Assembly: GCA_026705105.1 (NCBI GenBank)
Contig: JAPPBK010000402.1
Location: forward strand, 1-6,040
From: Chloroflexota bacterium
GTDB taxonomy: Bacteria; Chloroflexota; Dehalococcoidia; Bin125
Length of the DNA stretch: 6,040 nt
Reading direction: 5' to 3'
Shown here: in pieces, positions 1 through 5,474 of the stretch
Position numbering within the stretch: position 1 is the first letter of the stretch
Layout of the letters: every line of letters begins with the position of its first letter
The notes under the pieces: generated by a model
Seen by the model: the letters and a program-made list of their open reading frames with translations, nothing else
The model's database searches: none
Told to the model about the DNA's origin: nothing
Program-made: the position numbers and the translations under genes

Positions 1-371
1 TGAAGATCTTCCAGGACCTGCACGCCTTCTCCGACTCGCTTGACCTGTGCAAGTTCTCGGCCTTCGCGGTCGGCGCGCCCGAGTACGCGGCGCTCTACGA
101 GACGGTCGTCGGCCTGCCGATGTCCGAAGAGGACGTGATGGTCGCGGGCGAGCGCATCTACAACCTCGAGCGCTACTACAACAATCTGGCCGGTTTCGAC
201 GGCAGCGACGACTCGCTGCCCGAGCGCTTCCTGACTGAACCGGGCAGCGGCCCGGCGGAAGGCCACGTCTGCGAACTCGACCAGATGAAGGAGCAGTACT
301 ACGACGCCCGAGGCTGGGACGACGGCGTCGTCGGCGAGGCCAAGCTGCGCGAGCTGGAGATCATCTCGTAG
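1..371 (+). CDS. Aldehyde:ferredoxin oxidoreductase (AOR) family enzyme, C-terminal fragment
   Basis: This is the last 122 codons of a gene that begins left of the window; reading starts in frame at base 3 and ends at TAG 369-371. AOR-family enzymes are cytoplasmic oxidoreductases carrying a tungsten (or molybdenum) bis-pyranopterin and one [4Fe-4S] cluster; they typically oxidise aldehydes to carboxylic acids with ferredoxin as acceptor. Visible family marks are D-S-L-D-L-C-K-F (codons 11-18 of the fragment), matching the conserved DxxGLCxF segment whose Cys is the last ligand of the Fe-S cluster, and G-E-R-I-Y-N-L-E-R followed by N-N-L-A-G-F and D-D-S-L-P-E-R-F, the usual C-terminal helices. 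The usual Gly before Leu-Cys is Asp here, a mild deviation. The tail D-x-x-K-x-x-Y-Y-x-x-R-G-W-D closes the domain at the expected place. The substrate (aldehyde, formaldehyde, glyceraldehyde-3-phosphate or other) cannot be told from this end. A MoaD-like gene follows after 75 bp. Confidence 0.9.
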   Translation, partial: KIFQDLHAFSDSLDLCKFSAFAVGAPEYAALYETVVGLPMSEEDVMVAGERIYNLERYYNNLAGFDGSDDSLPERFLTEPGSGPAEGHVCELDQMKEQYYDARGWDDGVVGEAKLRELEIIS

Positions 372-384
372 CACCGCGGCACTT

Positions 385-428
385 CCCTCTCCCCCCGCGA
401 AGCGGGGGGAGATGCCGAAGGCAGAGGG
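385..428. repeat. Nested GC-rich palindrome with two GAA-loop hairpins
   Basis: The gap between the AOR and MoaD genes is almost filled by one compact foldable element. A perfect 11-bp stem (388-398 with 402-412, 3-nt loop GAA at 399-401) is followed at once by a second hairpin, TGCC-GAA-GGCA (413-423). An outer arm CCCTCT (385-390) can instead pair with AGAGGG (423-428) to enclose both, competing with the ends of the inner stems. It has no T-run after it, so it is not a classical intrinsic terminator. Such nested hairpins with repeated loops are typical of small dispersed palindromic elements (inference). It could separate expression of the AOR gene from what follows, or protect the 3' end of the AOR message. 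It ends about 18 nt before the MoaD ATG. Confidence 0.65.
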
Positions 429-446
429 GGGCACGCCCTACACCCC

Positions 447-719
447 ATGCAAATCCGCTTCTACGCCACGCTGCGGCCCATTGTCGGCGGCCGCAGCGTC
501 GAGTTGTCCGACCCGCCGGACACGATCGGCGCCGTCCTGGAACGTCTCGCCGACGAGTACGACGGTCTCCGCGCGCAGCTCTTCGACGATGACGGCACGG
601 TGCGACGATTCGTCGCCATCATGGTCGACGGCCGAGACATCCGCCACATCGAGGGTTTGCAGAGCCGGGTAAATCCCGACAGCGAGTTGGACATCTTCCC
701 CCCGGTCGCCGGCGGATAA
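447..719 (+). CDS. moaD: MoaD/ThiS-family sulfur carrier (molybdopterin synthase small subunit-like)
   Basis: A 90-residue beta-grasp protein. MoaD-type proteins carry a C-terminal thiocarboxylate, made after adenylation by a MoeB/ThiF-type E1-like enzyme, and donate sulfur to the pyranopterin dithiolene cofactor. Visible features are an N-terminal beta strand M-Q-I-R-F-Y-A-T-L-R, the V-E-L strand (18-20), the helix T-I-G-A-V-L-E-R-L-A (26-35), and the C-terminal signature I-F-P-P-V-A-G-G (83-90) ending exactly in the diglycine that is thiocarboxylated. Length is normal for the family. The ATG at 447 is chosen because it starts directly at the first beta strand. No Shine-Dalgarno is visible before it. 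It follows an AOR gene, whose enzyme needs such a cofactor, and precedes a membrane-protein gene by only 7 bp. A ubiquitin-like modifier (SAMP-like) or another sulfur-transfer role is possible, since this family is easily confused, but the context favours pterin cofactor synthesis. Confidence 0.85.
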   Translation: MQIRFYATLRPIVGGRSVELSDPPDTIGAVLERLADEYDGLRAQLFDDDGTVRRFVAIMVDGRDIRHIEGLQSRVNPDSELDIFPPVAGG

Positions 720-882
720 CGCCAACATGTCTGGATTGCCGGGCCTCTGGCAGTACGACATTCCCAGGCAGAGCATGAAAGCGTTTCTGCTCGGGCTTGC
801 GGTTGCGATTGCATGTGGGCTGATCATCACGTTCTTCTGGAGAATTCCGCCGTCGCAAGTCGAGAGCGTCAAGGAGACCGGG

Positions 883-885
883 TAG
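883..885 (+). other. In-frame TAG inside copy 1 of the GX3-repeat family
   Basis: The triplet at 883-885 is in frame with ATG 727 and with the open, homologous sequence downstream. The corresponding codon of copy 2 (residue 49 from ATG 1214) is GAG. Flanking residues align without gaps on both sides (Gly before; Glu-Gly-Arg two codons after). TAG also ends the AOR gene and the DppB-like gene in this window at normal family ends, so general TAG reassignment is unlikely. Confidence 0.7.
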
Positions 886-1201
886 GTCGAGGGTCGGGCG
901 CGTGGATTCGCCGAGGGGCTGCGGGATGGTGAGGAGGACGGGTTCTTCGCGGCTCGCGGCGAGGTGGACCGACTCGTGGCATCGGGGACGTTCGATGAGG
1001 GCCGCAAGTTGGCGTTCGATCAGGCCTGGGACGAGGCGCTGGACGATCTTGCCAGTGCGACTCTGGAGTCTGCGCCGCTGGCGGAGCGACAACGCGAACG
1101 CGAGCTCAGCCTGCTGGGGAGTATCGAGCGACGATCACCTTGTGAGTCCTGCTTCGAACGGTCCCCCGTGTCCACAGGGGTTGGGGATGCGGCTTCGCGT
1201 G

Positions 1202-1207
1202 TACGCT
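1202..1207 (+). promoter_or_regulatory. Possible -10 element (TACGCT) for leaderless start at 1214
   Basis: TACGCT fits the TAnnnT pattern of a bacterial -10 box and ends 7 nt before the A of ATG 1214, the distance expected when transcription begins on the start codon itself. A TTGGGG at 1181-1186 could be a weak -35, but with a short 15-bp spacer. The same arrangement (TACnnT, 6 nt, ATG) occurs before the SDR gene at 2099. Only three bases of the motif are constrained, so chance is a real alternative. Confidence 0.25.
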
Positions 1208-1213
1208 CACGGA

Positions 1214-1597
1214 ATGCGCCTGCTTCGCTATGACCTGCCGCGACAAGTGCTGTTCTCGTTGCTCGCGGCGATGGCAGTGACCGCGGCGATCGGCTGGTTG
1301 ATCTCGGTCCTGGACCAGGTCACGCCCGAGGAGATCGCCAAGGCGGAGGTGCGTGGTGAGCGGGAGGGCCGGCTGGACGGTTACGAAGCTGCGTTCGAAC
1401 GCGGCCGACTGGACGGCGCGGGACGCGCGCAGTTGGCGCTGCCCGAGTTGCTCGCCTCGGGCGATCCCGCGGACGCACTGCGACGCTCGTATGAGTTCTC
1501 CTGGAACGCGGCAATCGACGTAGCGCTGCACACCGCGAAGCGCAACAAGCTGGAAGTGGAGTCGGCGTTTGAGGCGTGGGAGGCGCTGCGCCAATGA
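1214..1597 (+). CDS. Membrane-anchored GX3-repeat protein, copy 2
   Basis: A 127-residue protein of unrecognised family. The N-terminus L-L-R-Y-D-L-P-R-Q matches W-Q-Y-D-I-P-R-Q of copy 1. A membrane segment follows (about 12-34), then a charged, probably helical part with glycines at 48, 52, 56, 64 and 68 and Ala at 60, i.e. every fourth residue, and the motif S-W-N-A-A-I-D (96-102). The likely topology is a single N-terminal anchor with a soluble helical domain; the few positive charges before the span (R2, R5, R10) suggest N-in with the domain outside, by the positive-inside rule (inference). Start choice: ATG 1214 begins at the conserved segment and has a -10-like box at leaderless spacing; ATG 1187 in frame would add 9 residues and has AGGGG (1176-1180) 6 nt before it, so it remains possible. 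The frame is open far upstream (to 902), but that part overlaps copy 1. The stop codon overlaps the ATG of copy 3 (ATGA), so the two are translationally coupled. Confidence 0.75.
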   Translation: MRLLRYDLPRQVLFSLLAAMAVTAAIGWLISVLDQVTPEEIAKAEVRGEREGRLDGYEAAFERGRLDGAGRAQLALPELLASGDPADALRRSYEFSWNAAIDVALHTAKRNKLEVESAFEAWEALRQ

Positions 1598-2052
1598 CTC
1601 AGCGCAGAACGACCTTGCAGACGTGGGGTACGGACGAACAGGAGCGCTCGTGGTGGCGTCGCGGCCGCGACCCGATCGGGCGGCACACGATGGTCGCCAC
1701 GGTGCTGGGCGTGCTCCTGGCTGCACTGATTGGGGCGACGCTCGACCCGTTCAACCTGCGCACCTCGGACGATCTACGGAGGGCCGAGGAGGCGGCGTAT
1801 GCAAAGGCGTATGTCGCGGTCGAGAACCAGGGCTACGCCGATGGGTTGCCTCATGGCGAGGTGGAGCGATTGGGAGAGCGGATTGTGATCGCCGGGGAAG
1901 GCGCCGACACGCCGTACGGCGAGCAGTTTGCGGTCGGTTGGACGCAGGGATGGAACGACGCGCTCGAGGCGATGAGGAATGCCGCCGTTGACGAGGGGTT
2001 GCCCGAGGATTACACGGAGTTTCGCGTGTTGGAGGCGATGTCGCTCCGCTGA
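1594..2052 (+). CDS. Membrane-anchored GX3-repeat protein, copy 3
   Basis: A 152-residue protein of unrecognised family, the most diverged of the three neighbours. It has a longer basic, Trp-containing N-terminal region (about 1-31), a membrane segment (about 33-50), then a helical domain with small residues at four-residue spacing (A68, A72, V76, G80, G84, G88; Y-A-D-G-L-P-H-G), G-E-V-E-R-L (88-93, matching G-E-V-D-R-L of copy 1) and G-W-N-D-A-L (119-124, matching A-W-D-E-A-L and S-W-N-A-A-I). The start at ATG 1594 overlaps the stop of copy 2 in an ATGA and has GGAGG (1579-1583) 10 nt upstream; a GTG at 1576 in the same frame is less likely. Order and spacing suggest that all three copies are co-expressed. 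The function is unknown. The shared architecture suggests membrane-tethered helical proteins that self-associate or bind one another (inference). Confidence 0.75.
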   Translation: MTQRRTTLQTWGTDEQERSWWRRGRDPIGRHTMVATVLGVLLAALIGATLDPFNLRTSDDLRRAEEAAYAKAYVAVENQGYADGLPHGEVERLGERIVIAGEGADTPYGEQFAVGWTQGWNDALEAMRNAAVDEGLPEDYTEFRVLEAMSLR

Positions 2053-2086
2053 TCCGGCGCGAGTGCGGTGCGCCGCTGTCCCGGCG

Positions 2087-2092
2087 TACCGT
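2087..2092 (+). promoter_or_regulatory. Possible -10 element (TACCGT) for leaderless start at 2099
   Basis: TACCGT fits TAnnnT and ends 7 nt before the A of ATG 2099. The nearby GAGG (2094-2097) is only 1 nt from the ATG, too close to act as a Shine-Dalgarno sequence, so a leaderless message is a reasonable reading. No convincing -35 is visible. It lies in the 46-bp gap after copy 3, so the SDR gene may have its own promoter. Confidence 0.25.
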
Positions 2093-2098
2093 TGAGGT

Positions 2099-3550
2099 AT
2101 GAAGCGAATCCTGATCCTTGGGGCGAGCGGGTACGTGGGCGGGCATCTTGCGCCTCGACTCGCGGCGGTCGGACACGACGTCCGTGCGGCGGCTCGTCGA
2201 GTGGATGCGCTGCGGGCCCGAGGCTGGGACGGTGTGGAGTGCGTCCGCGCCGATGCCCTGGAGCTCGACTCGCTGAGGCAGACGCTCGACGGCGTGGACA
2301 TCGCCTACTACCTGGTGCACTCGATGGCGGCGGGCAAGGAGTTCTCCGAGCTGGATCGGCGCGCGGCGGCGAACTTCCGTGATGCAGCCGCAAAGGCGGG
2401 CGTGCGGCGGATCATCTACCTGGGAGGATTGCAGCCACCGGGCGGGGCCTCGCCGCATTTGGCGTCACGATTGGAAACCGGCGAAGTGTTGCGCAGCGGT
2501 CCCGTGCCGGTGACCGAACTGCGCGCGGGCATCGTCGTGGGCCCGGGCTCGGCGGCGTTCGAGGTGATCCGCGACCTGGTGTATCACCTGCCGGTCATGC
2601 TCGCGCCGCGCTGGGTGCGGTCGCGCAGCCAACCGATCGCGCTTGACGATCTGATGGCCTACCTGGTCGGACTGTTGGCGCTTGGGGACGACGGCGAGTC
2701 GCACATCTACGATGCCGTCGGTCCCGAGACGCTGAGCTACGGCGACCTCTTGCGCCAGTTCGGCGCGGTCGTGGGCCGCAAGGTGCGGATTGTGCCCCTG
2801 CCGGTGCTGAGTCCTCGGCTCTCGTCCTACTGGCTCGACCTGGTGACGGCGGTTCCGGCCAGCATTGCGCGTCCGCTGATCGACGGACTGAAGCATGACC
2901 TGGTCTCCGAGCGTCCCGACGAGCTGCGGGAGCTGATTGCGATTGACGGTCGCAGTTATCGCGAAGCCGTGGCGCAGGCGTTGGACGAGGAGCGTTCGGC
3001 GGCCCTGACGGTCCGCTGGACCGAGGGAGGATTCCGTTACCGCCGGCGGCGGCACGATGTGTCGTGGTTCGACAAGTCGGTGCGTGTCGAGGTGAGCGCG
3101 GGTCGATCTCCGGACGCGGTATGGCACGACATCTCGTCGATTGGCGGGGCGCGCGGCTGGTACTACGCGACCTGGTTGTGGCGGATGCGCGGAGCGATCG
3201 ATCGATTGCTGGGCGGAGTCGGGATGCGCCGCGGGCGGCGGCATCCGACGGAGCTGCGGGTCGACGACCCGCTCGACTTCTGGCGCGTCGCGGCGGTGGA
3301 GCCGGGCCGCAGTCTGACGCTGGTGGCGGAGATGAAGCTGCCCGGGTCGGCGGTGCTGGAGCTGTCGGTGGAGCCCGACGGCGACGGCTCGGTTGCGCAG
3401 CTACAGGCGCACTTTCATCCCGCCGGCGTGTGGGGGTTGGTCTACTGGTACGCGCTCTGGCCGATCCACATGATGATCTTCAGGCGTCTGGCGGAGGCGC
3501 TGGCGAACGGCGTCAAGCGCCGCGCAGGCGCGGATCGAGCACGTCCCTGA
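2099..3550 (+). CDS. YbjT-like SDR family NAD(P)-binding protein with C-terminal DUF2867
   Basis: A complete 483-residue two-domain protein, matching the usual length of about 480 for YbjT-type proteins. Residues 1 to about 300 form an atypical (NmrA-like) short-chain dehydrogenase fold. The dinucleotide loop G-A-S-G-Y-V-G (8-14) follows the first beta strand directly, which fixes the start. Y-L-V-H-S-M (71-76), D-R-R-A-A-A-N-F (86-93), R-I-I-Y-L-G-G-L (104-111), L-R-A-G-I-V-V-G (141-148) and L-P-V-M (164-167) are the family landmarks. The classical YxxxK catalytic pair is not evident, as usual in this group. DUF2867 spans about 325-470, with I-G-G-x-x-G-W-Y-Y (348-356), G-G-V-G-M-R-R-G-R-R (372-381), D-F-W-R-V (393-397), A-E-M-K-L-P-G (410-416) and Y-W-Y-A-L-W-P-I-H (449-457). 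No reaction is established for these proteins; NAD(P)-dependent reduction or sensing is inferred. The last 38 bp overlap the convergent permease gene. Confidence 0.93.
   Translation: MKRILILGASGYVGGHLAPRLAAVGHDVRAAARRVDALRARGWDGVECVRADALELDSLRQTLDGVDIAYYLVHSMAAGKEFSELDRRAAANFRDAAAKAGVRRIIYLGGLQPPGGASPHLASRLETGEVLRSGPVPVTELRAGIVVGPGSAAFEVIRDLVYHLPVMLAPRWVRSRSQPIALDDLMAYLVGLLALGDDGESHIYDAVGPETLSYGDLLRQFGAVVGRKVRIVPLPVLSPRLSSYWLDLVTAVPASIARPLIDGLKHDLVSERPDELRELIAIDGRSYREAVAQALDEERSAALTVRWTEGGFRYRRRRHDVSWFDKSVRVEVSAGRSPDAVWHDISSIGGARGWYYATWLWRMRGAIDRLLGGVGMRRGRRHPTELRVDDPLDFWRVAAVEPGRSLTLVAEMKLPGSAVLELSVEPDGDGSVAQLQAHFHPAGVWGLVYWYALWPIHMMIFRRLAEALANGVKRRAGADRARP
3513..3550. other. Tail-to-tail overlap of SDR and permease genes
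   Basis: The + strand SDR gene ends with TGA at 3548-3550 and the - strand permease ends with TGA at 3515-3513, so 38 bp encode both C-termini. The permease end (D-P-R-L-R-G-A) is family-conserved, so its extent is firm. The overlapping part of the SDR protein (R-R-A-G-A-D-R-A-R-P) lies beyond its conserved domain and is probably an extension created by the overlap. No room is left for separate terminators, and no convincing hairpin with a T-run is visible here. Confidence 0.85.
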
Positions 3551-4493
3551 GCGCGTCGCCGAGCAGATTGAAGCCGAGCACGATCAACATGATCGCGCTG
3601 CCGGCGAAGACGGTCTGCCAGGGATGCAAGTCGAGCGAGCCGCGTCCGGCCTGGACCATCTGGCCCCAGCTCGGGATGCCCTGCGGCCCCGCGCCGAGGA
3701 AGGAGATCGACGCCTCGGCGAGGATGTATGCGCCGATGCCGATGCTGAACGCAATGATCAGCACGGCCACGCAGTTGGGCAGCACGTGGCGGATCATGAT
3801 CCGCAGGTCGCTCGCGCCGACGACGCGGGCGGCGAGCACGAACTCGCTCTCACGCACTTGCAGCACAGCCGAGCGAATCAGCCGCGTGGTGATCGCCAGC
3901 CCAGCTACTCCGAGCCATAAGACCACATTGAGAACGGACCGCTCCGTGATCTGGGTGAAGACCAGCACGAGGACCAGGAACGGGATTGCCTGAAGCATGT
4001 CAACCAGGCGTTGAATCAAGAGGTCAACGATGCCGGCGTAGTAGGCCGAGATCATGCCGATGATCAGCCCACCGACCACGGCGATCACCGAGGCGCCCAA
4101 CCCGACAATCAGGCTCAATCGAGCGCCGTGAATGACCTGCGACCAGATGTCGCGGCCGAACTTGTCGGTGCCGAACCAGTGTCCGCCCGAGGGCTCAATG
4201 AACTGCTCAACGACGACCGGAGAGCCGATGTCGGGGTTGCGCGCCAGTTCGATCACGGTCGGGTTGGCCTTGTAGTCAGGGTTGGGTCCTTCGAAAATCT
4301 GGTCCGGGTCGTGACGCTGAATCACGGGGGCGAGCAGCGCCACGAGGATGAAGATGACGCAGACGACTAGCCCGGAACCGCCCAGCGGCTTGCCGCGCAG
4401 GAAGCGGCCGAGGCTGACCGTGGCGCTGCGCATTCGCTCGAGGATCGTGGGATCGCGCAGCGGGACGACAGTAGGATCGGCGATCTGGCTCAT
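3513..4493 (-). CDS. ABC transporter permease, DppC/OppC family
   Basis: A 326-residue inner-membrane subunit of a binding-protein-dependent importer of the peptide/nickel type. Family marks are a first membrane span (about 40-58), H-W-F-G-T-D-K-F-G-R-D (105-115) with G-A-R-L-S-L (123-128), the cytoplasmic ATPase-coupling (EAA) loop E-F-V-L-A-A-R-V-V-G-A-S-D-L (217-230) leading into I-R-H-V-L-P-N (234-240), S-F-L-G-A-G (264-269) and the C-terminal G-D-A-L-R-D-V-L-D-P-R-L-R-G (312-325). The segment between the first span and the GTD motif (about 60-104) is longer than usual, with extra periplasmic sequence. ATG 4493 is preceded on the coding strand by AAGAGGAC (4505-4498), a fair Shine-Dalgarno. 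It lies 24 bp after the DppB-like gene. It is the last gene of its operon and its stop lies inside the 3' end of the opposing SDR gene. The substrate cannot be assigned. Confidence 0.95.
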   Translation of the reverse strand: MSQIADPTVVPLRDPTILERMRSATVSLGRFLRGKPLGGSGLVVCVIFILVALLAPVIQRHDPDQIFEGPNPDYKANPTVIELARNPDIGSPVVVEQFIEPSGGHWFGTDKFGRDIWSQVIHGARLSLIVGLGASVIAVVGGLIIGMISAYYAGIVDLLIQRLVDMLQAIPFLVLVLVFTQITERSVLNVVLWLGVAGLAITTRLIRSAVLQVRESEFVLAARVVGASDLRIMIRHVLPNCVAVLIIAFSIGIGAYILAEASISFLGAGPQGIPSWGQMVQAGRGSLDLHPWQTVFAGSAIMLIVLGFNLLGDALRDVLDPRLRGA

Positions 4494-4517
4494 CTGTGTC
4501 CTCTTACGGGAATCATG

Positions 4518-5474
4518 CTACGAGAGCCGAATGCGCGGGTCGATGACGCCGTACATGATGTCGACGACAAGGTTGGTGAGCACGGTGAAGACGGCGATGA
4601 TCAGCACCACCGACTGGAACACGGGGTTGTCGCGGGCGAAGAGCGAGGTCAGCACCTTGTTGCCGATGCCGGGGATGTTGAACATGTTCTCGAGGATGAC
4701 CTGCGAGCCGATGATCGTAGCGATCGTGACGCCCATCACGGTGAGGACGGGGAGCAGGGCGTTGCGCAGGGCGTGGCGGATGATGACGGCCGACTCGGTG
4801 AGCCCCTTGGAGCGGGCGGTGCGGACATAATCCTGTCGCAGCACCTCGAGCATCTGCGAGCGCAGCAGTCGCATCGTGGTCGCCGTGCCGGCGAACCCGC
4901 CCGCGAACATCGGGATCAGATACCAGGTGATCGCTCTGCCCGGATCCTCCCAGAGATGCGGTTGGCCGATCACGTCGATCAGGAAGAGGTCCCACTGCAG
5001 CACGACCAGCGACGCAATCGCCGCCGTCCAGAAGACGGGCGCGGCGAGCGCCAGGATGGCAAGTCCGCGCAGGCTGTAGTCGAGCGCCTTGTCCTGGAAG
5101 ATGGCTGAGATCAGCCCGACCGGGATCGCGACGGTGAAGCCGACGATCATGATCAGGACGCCCAACTCAATCGAATAGGGCAGCGAGCGTCCGATCTCGT
5201 ACCAGACCGAGTTCTGGGTCAGGAACGACGTACCCAGGTCGAGCCGGACGGTGTCCCAGAGCCAGTTGGCGTACTGCTCGCCGATCGGCAAATCGAGCCC
5301 CAGGTCAGCCTTGCGCTGGGCGATGTTCTCCGCTGAAGCACTGCCGGCGTCGAGTCCCAGCGATGCGGTGGCGAAGTCCCCGGGGAGCACGCGAATCGCG
5401 AAGAAGGAGAACGTGCCGACGAGGAAGACGACGAATACTGCGCCGATAATCCTGCGGATGATGTAGCCCTGCAT
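4518..5474 (-). CDS. ABC transporter permease, DppB/OppB family
   Basis: A 318-residue inner-membrane permease that pairs with the DppC-like subunit encoded next to form the import channel. The N-terminus Y-I-I-R-R-I-I-G (4-11), first span and R-V-L-P-G-D (28-33) are canonical, as is the D-L-G-L-D-L-P-I-x-x-Q-Y (57-68) periplasmic segment. The ATPase-coupling loop is D-Y-V-R-T-A-R-S-K-G-L (215-225) followed by I-R-H-A-L-R-N-A-L-L-P-V (232-243). M-F-N-I-P-G-I-G (264-271) and the end Y-G-V-I-D-P-R-I-R (308-316) complete the pattern. The stop codon is TAG (4520-4518). ATG 5474 is preceded by AGGA with 8-nt spacing on the coding strand. Upstream in the transcript lies a 168-bp spacer with a strong hairpin and then the solute-binding protein gene. 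The family handles di- and oligopeptides, nickel, opines and some sugars, and the sequence alone does not decide between them. Confidence 0.95.
   Translation of the reverse strand: MQGYIIRRIIGAVFVVFLVGTFSFFAIRVLPGDFATASLGLDAGSASAENIAQRKADLGLDLPIGEQYANWLWDTVRLDLGTSFLTQNSVWYEIGRSLPYSIELGVLIMIVGFTVAIPVGLISAIFQDKALDYSLRGLAILALAAPVFWTAAIASLVVLQWDLFLIDVIGQPHLWEDPGRAITWYLIPMFAGGFAGTATTMRLLRSQMLEVLRQDYVRTARSKGLTESAVIIRHALRNALLPVLTVMGVTIATIIGSQVILENMFNIPGIGNKVLTSLFARDNPVFQSVVLIIAVFTVLTNLVVDIMYGVIDPRIRLS

Larger units (their letters stand above)
727..1233 (+). pseudogene. Membrane-anchored GX3-repeat protein, copy 1, interrupted by in-frame TAG
   Basis: I do not recognise a named family. Reading from ATG 727 (7 bp after the MoaD stop) gives W-Q-Y-D-I-P-R-Q, then a hydrophobic membrane segment (about residues 19-37), then TAG at 883-885 as codon 53. 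The same frame continues past the stop with protein-like sequence clearly related to the next two genes: glycines every fourth residue (codons 52, 56, 60, 64, 68, 72), then G-E-V-D-R-L and A-W-D-E-A-L (100-105). Aligned to copy 2, the TAG falls on a GAG glutamate codon (G-E-R-E-G-R against G-stop-V-E-G-R), so one base change explains it. The frame stays open to TGA at 1231-1233, overlapping the start of copy 2; the last 30-35 residues look unlike either relative. It may be a recent pseudogene, a sequencing error or a read-through gene. If translation stops at 883 the product is a 52-residue single-span membrane peptide. Confidence 0.65.

Noticed and set aside
883..885. TAG reassigned as a sense codon throughout this genome
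   Set aside because: TAG ends the AOR fragment (369-371) and the DppB-like permease (4520-4518) exactly where those families normally end.
438..1007. 189-residue open frame on the - strand
   Set aside because: It is antisense to MoaD and copy 1 and has low-complexity Ser/Arg/Pro content. The + strand reading is supported by clear homology.
1162..1180. Imperfect inverted repeat CCCC...GGGG before copy 2, considered as a terminator
   Set aside because: The stem has a mismatch, the loop would be only 2 nt, and there is no T-run.
902..1213. Long open frame upstream of copy 2, allowing a 231-residue protein from 902
   Set aside because: It lies over copy 1 in another frame, its composition is that of an out-of-frame GC-rich shadow, and resemblance to copy 1 begins only at about 1214.
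2465..3244. 259-residue open frame on the - strand
   Set aside because: It is antisense to the well-conserved SDR/DUF2867 gene, with no recognisable domain.
3517..3531. Short GCGCC/GGCGC hairpin in the convergent overlap, considered as a bidirectional terminator
   Set aside because: It has only a 5-bp stem with no T-run, easily expected by chance at this GC content.
3064..3993. 309-residue open frame on the + strand
   Set aside because: It crosses the ends of two firmly identified genes in other frames and is rich in Arg/Ala/Gly typical of GC-rich shadow frames.
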